Below, piece by piece: positions 1 through 5,261 of a stretch of DNA of 5,591 nucleotides. The first letter of the stretch is position 1; each line of letters begins with the position of its first letter. The notes under the pieces are model-generated. The model ran no database searches. It was not told where the DNA came from and saw only the letters and a list, made by a program, of their open reading frames with translations. Position numbers and translations under genes: made by a program. Origin of the DNA: Alphaproteobacteria bacterium (GTDB lineage Bacteria; Pseudomonadota; Alphaproteobacteria; Micropepsales; Micropepsaceae); NCBI GenBank assembly GCA_003451645.1, contig DMER01000194.1, positions 1-5,591 of the forward strand, read 5' to 3'.

Positions 1-23
1 GAGCAAAGAGGACCACGCCTTTC

Positions 24-48
24 CTCCACCGCTTGCGGGGGAGATTTT
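24..48 (+). terminator. Terminator-like hairpin at window start
   Basis: The arms 24-32 (ctccaccgc) and 35-43 (gcgggggag) pair with one A/G mismatch around a CTTG-type loop. They are followed by attttg, a short T run on the plus strand. This fits a factor-independent terminator for a plus-strand gene lying to the left, outside the window. The T run is only four bases, so it may be weak. Its right arm also holds a purine-rich GGGGGAG that could act as a ribosome binding site for a GTG at 49, the alternative start of the next gene. Nothing else is recognisable in the first 90 bases. Confidence 0.45.
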
Positions 49-90
49 GTGGGCTGCCATGCACCGGACCCATGGGTTAAACAAGGGCGC

Positions 91-1194
91 ATGAGTCGAT
101 CCGATCCGCACAACGCCCGGCCTGGCATCCTGCCCGCAGCAGGGCTCACCGCCTTGAGCGAGGCTGGCGCAATCCGGGCCGTGGAGCCGCTGGCGCCCGG
201 CCAGGTGCAGCCCGCGAGCCTCGATCTGCGCTTGGGCGCGCGGGCCTGGCGGGTGCGGGCGAGCTTCCTGCCGGGCGCGCAGGCGACGGTCGCGGGCAAG
301 CTGCCGCAAGTGTCGCTGCATGAGCTGGACCTGCGCGGCGGCGCCGTGTTCGAGGCGGGCTGTGTCTATGTGGTCGAACTGATGGAGGCATTGCGCCTGC
401 CCGAGGACATTGCGGGCATCGCCAACCCCAAGAGCTCGACGGGCCGCCTGGATGTGTTCACGCGGCTGATCTGCGACCGCGCGCGGGAGTTCGACCGGGT
501 GCCCGCCGGCTATGACGGCCCGCTTTTCGCGGAGGTGAGCCCGCGCACCTTTTCGCTCTTGGTGCGAACGGGGTCCAGGCTCAATCAGCTACGCTTGCGC
601 AGGGGCCCGGTCACCTTTGGGGATGAGGATTTGCGCGCGCTGCAGGCGCGTGCCCGCGTGGTTGATGGCGAGGCGGATATCGATCAGGGCATCGCGCTCA
701 CCGTCGATCTGGCGAACAGTGTTGGTGGGCGCATCGGCTACCGCGCCAAGCGTCATGCGGGCCTGATCGATATCGACCGGGTGAATGCCTATGAGGCGCT
801 CGACTATTGGGAGCCGCTGACCGCGCGGCCGAACCAGACGCTCGTACTCGATCCCAACGAGTTCTATATCCTGGCCTCGCGCGAGGCGGTGTCGATCCCG
901 CCGGACTTCGCCGCCGAAATGGTGCCCTATAACCCCTTGGTCGGGGAGTTCCGGGTGCACTATGCGGGCTTCATGGATCCGGGCTTTGGCTATGCGGGCG
1001 CGGGCGGCAAGGGCGCGCGGATCGTGCTGGAGGTCCGCAGCCACGACGTGCCGTTTATCCTAGAGCATGGCCAGATCATTGGCCGCTTGATCTTTGAGCC
1101 GCTGACCGAGGCCCCCGCACTGGTCTATGGCCAAGGCCTGGGCTCGCATTATCAGGCGCAAGGGCTCAAACTCTCCAAGCATTTTCGTGTTTAA
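91..1194 (+). CDS. dcd: 2'-deoxycytidine 5'-triphosphate deaminase, long two-domain form
   Basis: Predicted cytosolic enzyme deaminating dCTP to dUTP, which dUTPase and thymidylate synthase then turn into dTMP. The product is 367 residues, about twice the classical Dcd (about 190), and matches the long alphaproteobacterial DCD family. Two dUTPase-like halves are visible. The N half has QPASLDLRLG (40-49), NPKSSTGRLD (112-121), FAEV (147-149 region) and LNQLRL (164-169). The C half has DPGFG (296-300), IVLEV with Glu314, GQIIGRLIFEPL (327-338) and a tail YQAQGLKLSKHF (354-365) like the Dcd C-terminus. The SS..R motif survives only in the N half, while the best match to the catalytic Glu region of E. 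coli Dcd is in the C half. ATG 91 was chosen because it leaves a normal-length N-terminus. GTG 49 is in frame and has a better Shine-Dalgarno (GGGGGAG, 5 nt), but adds 14 residues and overlaps the hairpin. The gene is monocistronic as far as seen. Confidence 0.9.
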   Translation: MSRSDPHNARPGILPAAGLTALSEAGAIRAVEPLAPGQVQPASLDLRLGARAWRVRASFLPGAQATVAGKLPQVSLHELDLRGGAVFEAGCVYVVELMEALRLPEDIAGIANPKSSTGRLDVFTRLICDRAREFDRVPAGYDGPLFAEVSPRTFSLLVRTGSRLNQLRLRRGPVTFGDEDLRALQARARVVDGEADIDQGIALTVDLANSVGGRIGYRAKRHAGLIDIDRVNAYEALDYWEPLTARPNQTLVLDPNEFYILASREAVSIPPDFAAEMVPYNPLVGEFRVHYAGFMDPGFGYAGAGGKGARIVLEVRSHDVPFILEHGQIIGRLIFEPLTEAPALVYGQGLGSHYQAQGLKLSKHFRV

Positions 1195-1250
1195 GGCAGC
1201 TTGACGGGCCGGGGCCTCATCGCGGACAGTCGCGCGCACTGGGTCGCGTC

Positions 1251-1354
1251 TAGAGCGGGATGACTTTTCTTCGAATCGCCATCCCGATCTAAGTCTTTGT
1301 TTTTCCGCGTGTCCGGACGGAAAGCCGGTATCCACCTTTCCTGGACACGCTCTA
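1251..1354. repeat. 104-bp palindromic intergenic element (RIME/MITE-like)
   Basis: The element is bounded by inverted tagagc (1251-1256) and gctcta (1349-1354). It contains two hairpins in series. The first has arms 1251-1262 and 1280-1291 (11 of 12 pairs). The second has arms 1307-1314 (gcgtgtcc) and 1343-1350 (ggacacgc), 8 of 8, with an inner stem ggaaag (1319-1324)/ctttcc (1336-1341). A T-rich stretch lies between them (1295-1304). From memory, closely similar sequences recur between genes in many Rhizobiales and Caulobacterales genomes, of the kind called Rhizobium-specific intergenic mosaic elements; I cannot search to confirm. The first hairpin plus the T-rich stretch could terminate dcd transcription. 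There is no coding capacity. The preceding 1195-1250 shows nothing else convincing. Confidence 0.75.
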
Positions 1355-1356
1355 AT

Positions 1357-1364
1357 GGGTGGAG
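1357..1364 (+). promoter_or_regulatory. Shine-Dalgarno site that selects the GTG start of the lipoprotein gene
   Basis: The sequence gggtggag ends 8 nt before GTG 1373. The upstream in-frame ATG at 1355 lacks a comparable site and abuts the end of the palindromic element, so GTG 1373 is the better start. Confidence 0.5.
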
Positions 1365-1372
1365 TGACAATC

Positions 1373-1903
1373 GTGCTGACGAAGACATCGTGGTGGCTTT
1401 CGCGCGTTGGTATGGCAGCTTTGGGTGCCGCAGCTCTTGCAGGCTGCTCGTCCGGTTCGGGCGTTGTCGATGTCAGCAGGCCCCCGCTCGTGGCGCCGCC
1501 GGGCGATATGGCGACGCAAGCGCTGATCCTGATGAAGGGCGTCACGGGGGAGACCGCGAAGAAAACGCTGGGTACGCTGGCCTTGCTCCCAGCCTCAACG
1601 GGCACGGTTCTGCGCTTTGACCTGCGCAACGCGGCCAAGGGCACGCTGACGGTGACCTTGCACGAAAATGCCGATTGCGGGCCTGGCGAAACCGATGGCG
1701 GCGGCGAAGTGCCTGCGGGTGCTGCGGGGTCGGTGTGGGCGCCAGGCGGCGGGCGCTTGCGCATGCCCCCGCTCAAGGCCGATGAGGAGGGCGTTCTCAA
1801 GGACGAATTCCTAGTCCAAGGCTTGGAACCAGAACACGTCCGCGGCCGCTCGATCGTGCTCTCTAACAATAGCGGGCGGGTCGCCTGCGGTATATCCTTT
1901 TAA
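1373..1903 (+). CDS. SodC-like lipoprotein lacking most metal ligands (probable pseudoenzyme)
   Basis: The predicted product is 176 residues if GTG 1373 is used, or 182 from ATG 1355. The N-terminus is a lipoprotein signal: a basic n-region with K4 and R11, a hydrophobic Ala/Leu stretch, and lipobox LAGC with Cys25 as the lipidated residue. The following Ser-Ser suggests outer-membrane sorting on the periplasmic side. The body aligns with bacterial Cu,Zn superoxide dismutase. LHENADC (96-102) matches the HxHE..DC region, DGGGEVPAGAAGSVWAP (108-124) matches the DG.EVPA..AGGH..P segment without gaps, and GRSIVLS...GRVACGI matches the C-terminal strand. Cys102 and Cys172 sit where the SodC disulfide lies. 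Of the metal ligands only His97 remains: the first His of HxH is Thr95, the bridging His is Val121, the zinc-loop HxGDL is GGRLR, and the last His is Ser164. Catalytic dismutation is therefore unlikely, and the real role is unknown. Ligand assignments rest on SodC sequence recalled from memory. Confidence 0.72.
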   Translation: MLTKTSWWLSRVGMAALGAAALAGCSSGSGVVDVSRPPLVAPPGDMATQALILMKGVTGETAKKTLGTLALLPASTGTVLRFDLRNAAKGTLTVTLHENADCGPGETDGGGEVPAGAAGSVWAPGGGRLRMPPLKADEEGVLKDEFLVQGLEPEHVRGRSIVLSNNSGRVACGISF

Positions 1904-1907
1904 GTGT

Positions 1908-1922
1908 AAGGCCGTTGGCCTT
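1908..1922. other. Short hairpin after the SodC-like gene, overlapping the tRNA promoter
   Basis: Perfect 6-bp inverted repeat aaggcc-gtt-ggcctt beginning 4 bases after the TAA stop. It lacks a T run, so it is at best a weak or factor-assisted terminator. Its last two bases are the first two of the TTGACA box at 1921, so the hairpin and the tRNA promoter share sequence. Confidence 0.35.
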
Positions 1923-1949
1923 GACAGGGCGGCCCGGGTCGCCTGTAGT
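1921..1949 (+). promoter_or_regulatory. Sigma-70-type promoter of tRNA-Gly
   Basis: A perfect TTGACA (-35) at 1921-1926 and TGTAGT (-10, 4 of 6) at 1944-1949 are separated by exactly 17 bp. The expected start near 1956 would give a leader of about 6-7 nt before the tRNA 5' end at 1963. A near-ideal -35 with a GC-rich discriminator fits a strongly expressed stable-RNA promoter. Confidence 0.65.
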
Positions 1950-1962
1950 GAGGCTGCCTCGC

Positions 1963-2036
1963 GCGGGTGTAGCTCAATGGTAGAGCAGAAGCTTCCCAAG
2001 CTTACGACGAGGGTTCGATTCCCTTCACCCGCTCCA
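1963..2036 (+). tRNA. tRNA-Gly (anticodon CCC)
   Basis: Complete 74-nt cloverleaf with encoded CCA. The acceptor stem GCGGGTG (1963-1969) pairs with CACCCGC (2026-2032), the discriminator is T2033 and CCA is 2034-2036. The D-stem is GCTC/GAGC. The anticodon loop TTCCCAA (1993-1999) holds CCC at 1995-1997, reading GGG glycine codons. The T-arm is GAGGG-TTCGATT-CCCTT. The outermost anticodon-stem pair is a G1988/A2004 mismatch; the other four pairs are sound. It lies alone with its own promoter, convergent with pyrD. Confidence 0.97.
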
Positions 2037-2042
2037 GAACTC

Positions 2043-3098
2043 TCACCGAATACCGGTCCCAATCGCAGCTTTGACGCTGGCGTGCCCATCGGCGCGCAGC
2101 CGCTCGGCCAGATCGCGTAGAACGCGGCCGACCAGCCCCGGCCCCTCATAGACGAGCGCGGAATAGAGCTGAACCAAGGTGGCGCCCGCCTTGATCTTCT
2201 CATAGGCGTCCTGCCCGCTCGCGACACCACCGGCGCCAATCAAGGCGATCCGCCCCTTGGCGATCTGAAACGCCGCGCGCAGCACGCGGGTCGAGGGCTC
2301 AAAGAGGGGCGCGCCTGACAACCCGCCAGTCTCAGCCTTGTGCGCGCTGCGCAAGGTGTCTGGTCTGGCAAGCGTCGTATTGGAGATGATCAGGCCGTCT
2401 AGGCCATGGGCGATGGCCGCTTCGACAATGCTGGCGAGCGCGTCCTCATCCAGATCGGGCGCGATCTTGAGAACGACCGGTGGCCGCACACTGACACGCG
2501 CACGGGCGGACCGTAGTGCACCGAGGAGGCGCGCAAGCTCCTCTGGGTTCTGTAAGCCGCGCAAGCCCGGCGTATTGGGCGAAGAGATGTTGACGGTTAC
2601 ATACGCAGCAAAGGGGGCCAACGCCTCGAACCCGGTGACATAGTCTGCGACACGGTCAGCGGCGTCCTTGTTGGCGCCAAGATTAATGCCCACAAGGCCA
2701 GGGCGCTCCTGGCGTCGCGCGAGCCTGCCGCGCATGGCCGACAAACCCTGATTGTTGAATCCCATGCGGTTGATGACCGCGCCATCCTCAGACAGGCGGA
2801 ACAGACGAGGCTTGGGATTGCCCGATTGCGGGAGCGGGGTCACGCTGCCCACCTCAACAAAGCCAAAGCCAAAACCGAGCATCGCATCGGGGACCTCGGC
2901 ATTCTTGTCAAAGCCAGCGGCAAGTCCAAGTGGGTTGGGAAAGCGCAAGCCCATCGCCTCGACCGCCAGGAGCGGGTCTGCCGGTGCGGGCAGCGAGGAC
3001 GGCCAAAATTTAAGGGCCCGGATGGTCCAGTCATGCGCGGTCTCAGGATCGAGCCGCATGAGCACAGGCCGCGCCAGCCGGTAGCCCCAATCGATCAT
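2043..3098 (-). CDS. pyrD: Dihydroorotate dehydrogenase (quinone), class 2
   Basis: FMN enzyme of de novo pyrimidine synthesis that oxidises dihydroorotate to orotate and passes electrons to membrane quinone. The product is 351 residues, normal for class 2. The N-terminal amphipathic extension (about 1-40, MIDWGYRLARPVLMRLDPE...) is the membrane/quinone-docking part of this class. FMN and substrate motifs follow in order: AGFDKN (61-66), NRMGFNNQG (110-118), GINLG (137-141), VNISSPNTPGLR (169-180) with Ser173 as the probable catalytic base, LKIAPDL (210-216), SNTT (239-242), GGLSG (258-262), GAGGV (288-292) and YSALVYEGPG (312-321). Nothing essential is missing. An in-frame ATG at 3230 would add 44 residues lying inside DUF952 coding sequence, so ATG 3098 was chosen. 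That start overlaps the stop of the upstream DUF952 gene as ATGA, implying translational coupling. Its stop lies 6 bp from the tRNA 3' end. Confidence 0.97.
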   Translation of the reverse strand: MIDWGYRLARPVLMRLDPETAHDWTIRALKFWPSSLPAPADPLLAVEAMGLRFPNPLGLAAGFDKNAEVPDAMLGFGFGFVEVGSVTPLPQSGNPKPRLFRLSEDGAVINRMGFNNQGLSAMRGRLARRQERPGLVGINLGANKDAADRVADYVTGFEALAPFAAYVTVNISSPNTPGLRGLQNPEELARLLGALRSARARVSVRPPVVLKIAPDLDEDALASIVEAAIAHGLDGLIISNTTLARPDTLRSAHKAETGGLSGAPLFEPSTRVLRAAFQIAKGRIALIGAGGVASGQDAYEKIKAGATLVQLYSALVYEGPGLVGRVLRDLAERLRADGHASVKAAIGTGIR

Positions 3099-3445
3099 GG
3101 AATGAGCCCTTCCGGGAGCGGCCATTGCCCGGCAGCGGAGCGGGCCAGCGGCCAGTCCCTGATGGCCTGCCACCGGTGAAATGGCGCGTAGAGATGCGGG
3201 TAAAGCTGACCATTGCTGGCGGCCTCCCATCTGAGAGCCATGCCGAGGCAGTATTCATCCGCCTCCACCAGCCATAGCCGATGATCCGCATCGAAATGTT
3301 TGGCGAGCGTGCGCGAGACCTGGTGGGCGGCGGAGAAGTGAATGAACCCATCCCGCCAGTCGGCTGGCGAGCCCAGGCTGACGCCTTGTTCGACCCAAAG
3401 TGCCCATTGCGGGCCCGTCAAGATCTTGAAAACCCTCTCGCCCAT
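3095..3445 (-). CDS. DUF952 family protein, cotranscribed with pyrD
   Basis: A small soluble protein of 116 residues with no signal peptide or membrane segment. It shows the DUF952 pattern: VFKILTGPQW at the N-terminus, DGFIHFSAAHQVSRTLAKHF (32-51), a LWLVEAD strand (57-63) and LRWEAASNGQLYPHLYAPF (71-89). The biochemical function is not established to my knowledge. I have a faint, unverified recollection of a proposed link to ADP-ribosyltransferase-like folds. ATG 3445 is preceded by a weak GAAG at 8 nt, and no alternative in-frame start codon occurs just upstream. Its TGA overlaps the pyrD ATG by four bases. The pairing with pyrD recurs in many alphaproteobacteria, as I recall, suggesting shared expression or a link to pyrimidine metabolism. 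Confidence 0.88.
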   Translation of the reverse strand: MGERVFKILTGPQWALWVEQGVSLGSPADWRDGFIHFSAAHQVSRTLAKHFDADHRLWLVEADEYCLGMALRWEAASNGQLYPHLYAPFHRWQAIRDWPLARSAAGQWPLPEGLIP

Positions 3446-3494
3446 GCCGCGGTCTTCACCCTCAAATTCGGCCGCAAAAAGTGCAGCGTTTGTG

Positions 3495-3554
3495 CCTATG
3501 ATCCTAAAAAAGCCCTTGCATAGGAAAATTATCCAGAGTTAGCATGACCCACAA
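3495..3554. promoter_or_regulatory. Divergent control region between DUF952-pyrD and the S24 repressor gene
   Basis: This lies within the 126-bp gap 3446-3571. On the plus strand TTGCAT (3516-3521) and TAGCAT (3540-3545), 18 bp apart, are a weak promoter for the repressor. On the minus strand TTGTGG (3554-3549) and TAATTT (3531-3526), or GATAAT (3533-3528), could serve DUF952-pyrD. The candidates overlap, so a bound repressor could affect both. An inverted repeat CCTATG (3495-3500)/CATAGG (3519-3524), centres 24 bp apart, covers the -35 box and is a possible operator. No GTTC-N7-GTTC alphaproteobacterial LexA box is present here. Confidence 0.35.
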
Positions 3555-3571
3555 AGGGGAACCCCACCACC

Positions 3572-4204
3572 ATGGTGTCACATAAACAGATTTGGAATGC
3601 CATTGACAGTTTGGCGGCACGCAATGGGCATTCGGCCTCGGGATTAGCGCGGCTGGCGGGCCTCGACCCGACAGCGTTCAATCGCAGCAAGCGGATTGCG
3701 CCAAGCGGCAAGCTGCGCTGGCCGTCAACGGAAAGCATCGCGAAGATCCTGGCTGTCACAGGTGCATCTTTGGAGAGCTTTTCCCACCTCGCCGCCAATC
3801 GCTCGCCCAAAGCCTCCAGAAGAACGATTCCCCTGATTGGATTTGCGCAAGCAGGCAATGACGGCTTCTTCGACGATACGGGTTTTCCCGTGGGCGCAGG
3901 GTGGGAGGACATTCCAGCACCCGAAGTGGGTGATGAACATGCCTATGCCCTTGAGATTAGTGGCGAAAGCATGGCGCCCGCCTACCGTGCCGGGACGATC
4001 ATCATTGTCTCGCCCACGGCGGACATCCGCCGCACGGACCGCGTCGTGGTCAAAACCGTGGCCGGGGAGGTCATGGCCAAAGAGCTGGTCCGCAAGACGG
4101 CCAAGAAGATTGAGTTGAAATCGCTGAACCCCGATTATCCCAACCGTGTTTTGGAGACCCAAGAGATCGCCTTCATTGCGCGGATTGTGTGGGCGAGCCA
4201 GTAA
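3572..4204 (+). CDS. HTH transcriptional regulator with S24 (LexA/CI-like) peptidase domain
   Basis: A cytoplasmic DNA-binding protein of 210 residues. Residues 5-75 form an XRE/CI-like helical domain, with the probable helix-turn-helix at about 21-40 (SASGLARLAGLDPTAFNRSK). A linker leads to an S24 domain (about 86-205). In that domain PLIGFAQAGNDG (87-98) contains a scissile-type Ala94-Gly95 bond, ISGESMAP (129-136) carries the candidate nucleophile Ser133, and EVMAKEL (166-172) carries Lys170, aligning with LexA Lys156. RecA-stimulated self-cleavage is therefore possible but not shown. It is not LexA itself: the N-terminal domain differs from the LexA winged helix. The start ATG 3572 has an AGGGG about 12 nt upstream, a long spacing; GTG 3575 would be nearly equivalent. 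Divergent from DUF952-pyrD. Similar regulators occur widely on alphaproteobacterial chromosomes, so this need not be prophage. Confidence 0.9.
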   Translation: MVSHKQIWNAIDSLAARNGHSASGLARLAGLDPTAFNRSKRIAPSGKLRWPSTESIAKILAVTGASLESFSHLAANRSPKASRRTIPLIGFAQAGNDGFFDDTGFPVGAGWEDIPAPEVGDEHAYALEISGESMAPAYRAGTIIIVSPTADIRRTDRVVVKTVAGEVMAKELVRKTAKKIELKSLNPDYPNRVLETQEIAFIARIVWASQ

Positions 4205-4231
4205 GACCCAGGCCTGTGGCCCCACACTTGC

Positions 4232-4262
4232 TTGACCTGTGCCATTAAGAATGGCCTATGCC
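4232..4262 (+). promoter_or_regulatory. Weak candidate promoter of the cupin-like gene
   Basis: TTGACC (4232-4237, 5 of 6 to the -35 consensus) is followed 17 bp later by cctatgcc (4255-4262), which partly resembles the Caulobacter-type -10 GCTANAWC. The gap from the S24 gene stop to the cupin-like gene start is 90 bp, enough for separate transcription. No good terminator for the S24 gene is visible; ggcc-tgt-ggcc (4211-4221) is a short hairpin without a T run. Confidence 0.3.
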
Positions 4263-4279
4263 GGGGTCGAATGCGGTTC

Positions 4280-4285
4280 AAGGGA
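4280..4285 (+). promoter_or_regulatory. Shine-Dalgarno site deciding the cupin-like gene start
   Basis: AAGGGA lies 9 nt before ATG 4295. The alternatives, TTG 4232 and ATG 4271, have respectively no site and a GGGG only 4 nt away, so ATG 4295 is preferred. Confidence 0.5.
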
Positions 4286-4294
4286 CATGTGGAT

Positions 4295-5251
4295 ATGAGC
4301 CAGTCCATTTTTGGAACATGGAGCGATCAAGACGCCCAGCTTTGGGGCCATGTGCCGCGCCACTATAATCACAACCTGCACCAGCACCCTCTGTTTTCGG
4401 CGGAGAGCCTGGGTGCGCTCATCGACCGCTTTCCGCGCTCGCACTATTCGCTGATCCAAATGGGTGCTCAAGGGGGCCGCCGCTTTTGGCGGGAAGGGGA
4501 CTTGGCGGGCATGAAGGGCCAGGATGTCCTGAAATGGATTGCGGCGGGCCGGATGTGGATCAATCTGCGCACGGTGCAAACGGTCGATCCTCGGTACAAG
4601 GACTTGTTGGAGGAGATTTACGACCAGATCGCGTCCCAAACCGGCACTGGCTCAACTTTTAATCTCAGCATGGGCATCTTGGTGTCGTCGCCAATGGCTC
4701 AGGTCTATTACCACGCCGACATGTTGGGCCAGACCTTGTGGCAGATCGCAGGGCGCAAGCGCGTGTATGTCTATCCCAATCACGCGCCGTTCCTCACCCA
4801 AGAGCAGCTTGAGGACATCGCGTTCTATGAAGTCGAGGTCGATACGCCGTATCAACCTTGGTATGATCAGCACGCACAGGTCTTTGAACTCGCCCCTGGA
4901 ATGATGGCGCATTGGCCCCTCAATGCGCCCCATCGGGTTGAGAACCTCGATATGCTCAACATCTCTGTGACCACGGAGCACATGGATGCTGAGATTTTGC
5001 GAAGCTACCGGGTGACCCTGGCAAATGCGGTCTTGCGCAAGACATTTGGCATGCGAAACCTGAGCCCGCATTCGCGCGGGCTTGCCTATCGCGTCAAGTC
5101 CGCTGTTCAAGGCCTGGCCAGGCGATCCTCCTGGCTCAAGACAGCGCGCAAGGAGCGCCGGCCGATTGAATTCATGCTCGATCCCAGCGTTCCGGGCGGG
5201 GTTATCGATGTCGCTTCGCAATCGTCGCGCCCCCTGTCCTCAGCGGCGTGA
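4295..5251 (+). CDS. Cupin-like / JmjC-type protein, probable Fe(II) 2-oxoglutarate-dependent oxygenase
   Basis: A 318-residue soluble protein from ATG 4295. The middle resembles Cupin_8/JmjC hydroxylases. YYHADML (138-144) supplies His140 and Asp142, QIAGRKRVYVYP (150-161) is the following strand with a basic residue (Lys155 or nearby) that may bind 2-oxoglutarate, and NAPHRVEN (210-217) supplies the distal His213. The 71-residue spacing between Asp142 and His213 fits a complete facial triad, so an active iron site is likely. Residues 1-60 hold the NHNLHQHPLFS...LIDRFPRSHYSLIQMG segment seen in bacterial proteins annotated cupin-like or jumonji. A basic helical C-terminal region (about 232-290) ends in a FMLDPSVPGGVIDV motif, possibly a substrate or dimer element. 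The substrate is unknown; family members hydroxylate proteins or small molecules. The next gene starts 10 nt after the stop, indicating an operon with an acyltransferase. Confidence 0.83.
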   Translation: MSQSIFGTWSDQDAQLWGHVPRHYNHNLHQHPLFSAESLGALIDRFPRSHYSLIQMGAQGGRRFWREGDLAGMKGQDVLKWIAAGRMWINLRTVQTVDPRYKDLLEEIYDQIASQTGTGSTFNLSMGILVSSPMAQVYYHADMLGQTLWQIAGRKRVYVYPNHAPFLTQEQLEDIAFYEVEVDTPYQPWYDQHAQVFELAPGMMAHWPLNAPHRVENLDMLNISVTTEHMDAEILRSYRVTLANAVLRKTFGMRNLSPHSRGLAYRVKSAVQGLARRSSWLKTARKERRPIEFMLDPSVPGGVIDVASQSSRPLSSAA

Positions 5252-5261
5252 CGGTGGGTTC

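Noticed and set aside
589..1044. Minus-strand ORF (151 codons) inside dcd
   Set aside because: Fully antisense to conserved dcd motifs, with no ribosome site or family resemblance; a high-GC shadow.
1201..1230. TTGACGG after dcd as a -35 box for the lipoprotein gene
   Set aside because: No acceptable -10 at a suitable distance, and the palindromic element with a possible terminator lies between it and the gene.
1060..1869. Long minus-strand ORF (269 codons) opposite the dcd 3' end, the repeat and the lipoprotein gene
   Set aside because: It runs through the palindromic element and opposite two genes with recognisable protein families. Its composition is Ser/Pro/Arg-rich shadow coding with no known motif.
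3099..3230. N-terminal extension of pyrD to ATG 3230
   Set aside because: The extra 44 residues overlap the DUF952 coding region in another frame, and class 2 PyrD normally begins at the MIDWGYRLARP-type segment.
3544..3585. Thirteen-codon leader-like ORF (MTHKGEPHHHGVT) overlapping the S24 start
   Set aside because: Three consecutive His codons recall attenuator leaders, but the downstream gene is not for histidine synthesis and no alternative hairpins are seen. Probably chance.
3572..4204. S24 repressor as evidence of a prophage
   Set aside because: No integrase, excisionase, Cro-like or structural phage genes nearby, and the neighbours are housekeeping genes. This regulator type is common on alphaproteobacterial chromosomes.
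4652..5221. Minus-strand ORF (189 codons) opposite the cupin-like gene
   Set aside because: Antisense to the HxD...H motifs of the plus-strand protein; no recognisable domain.
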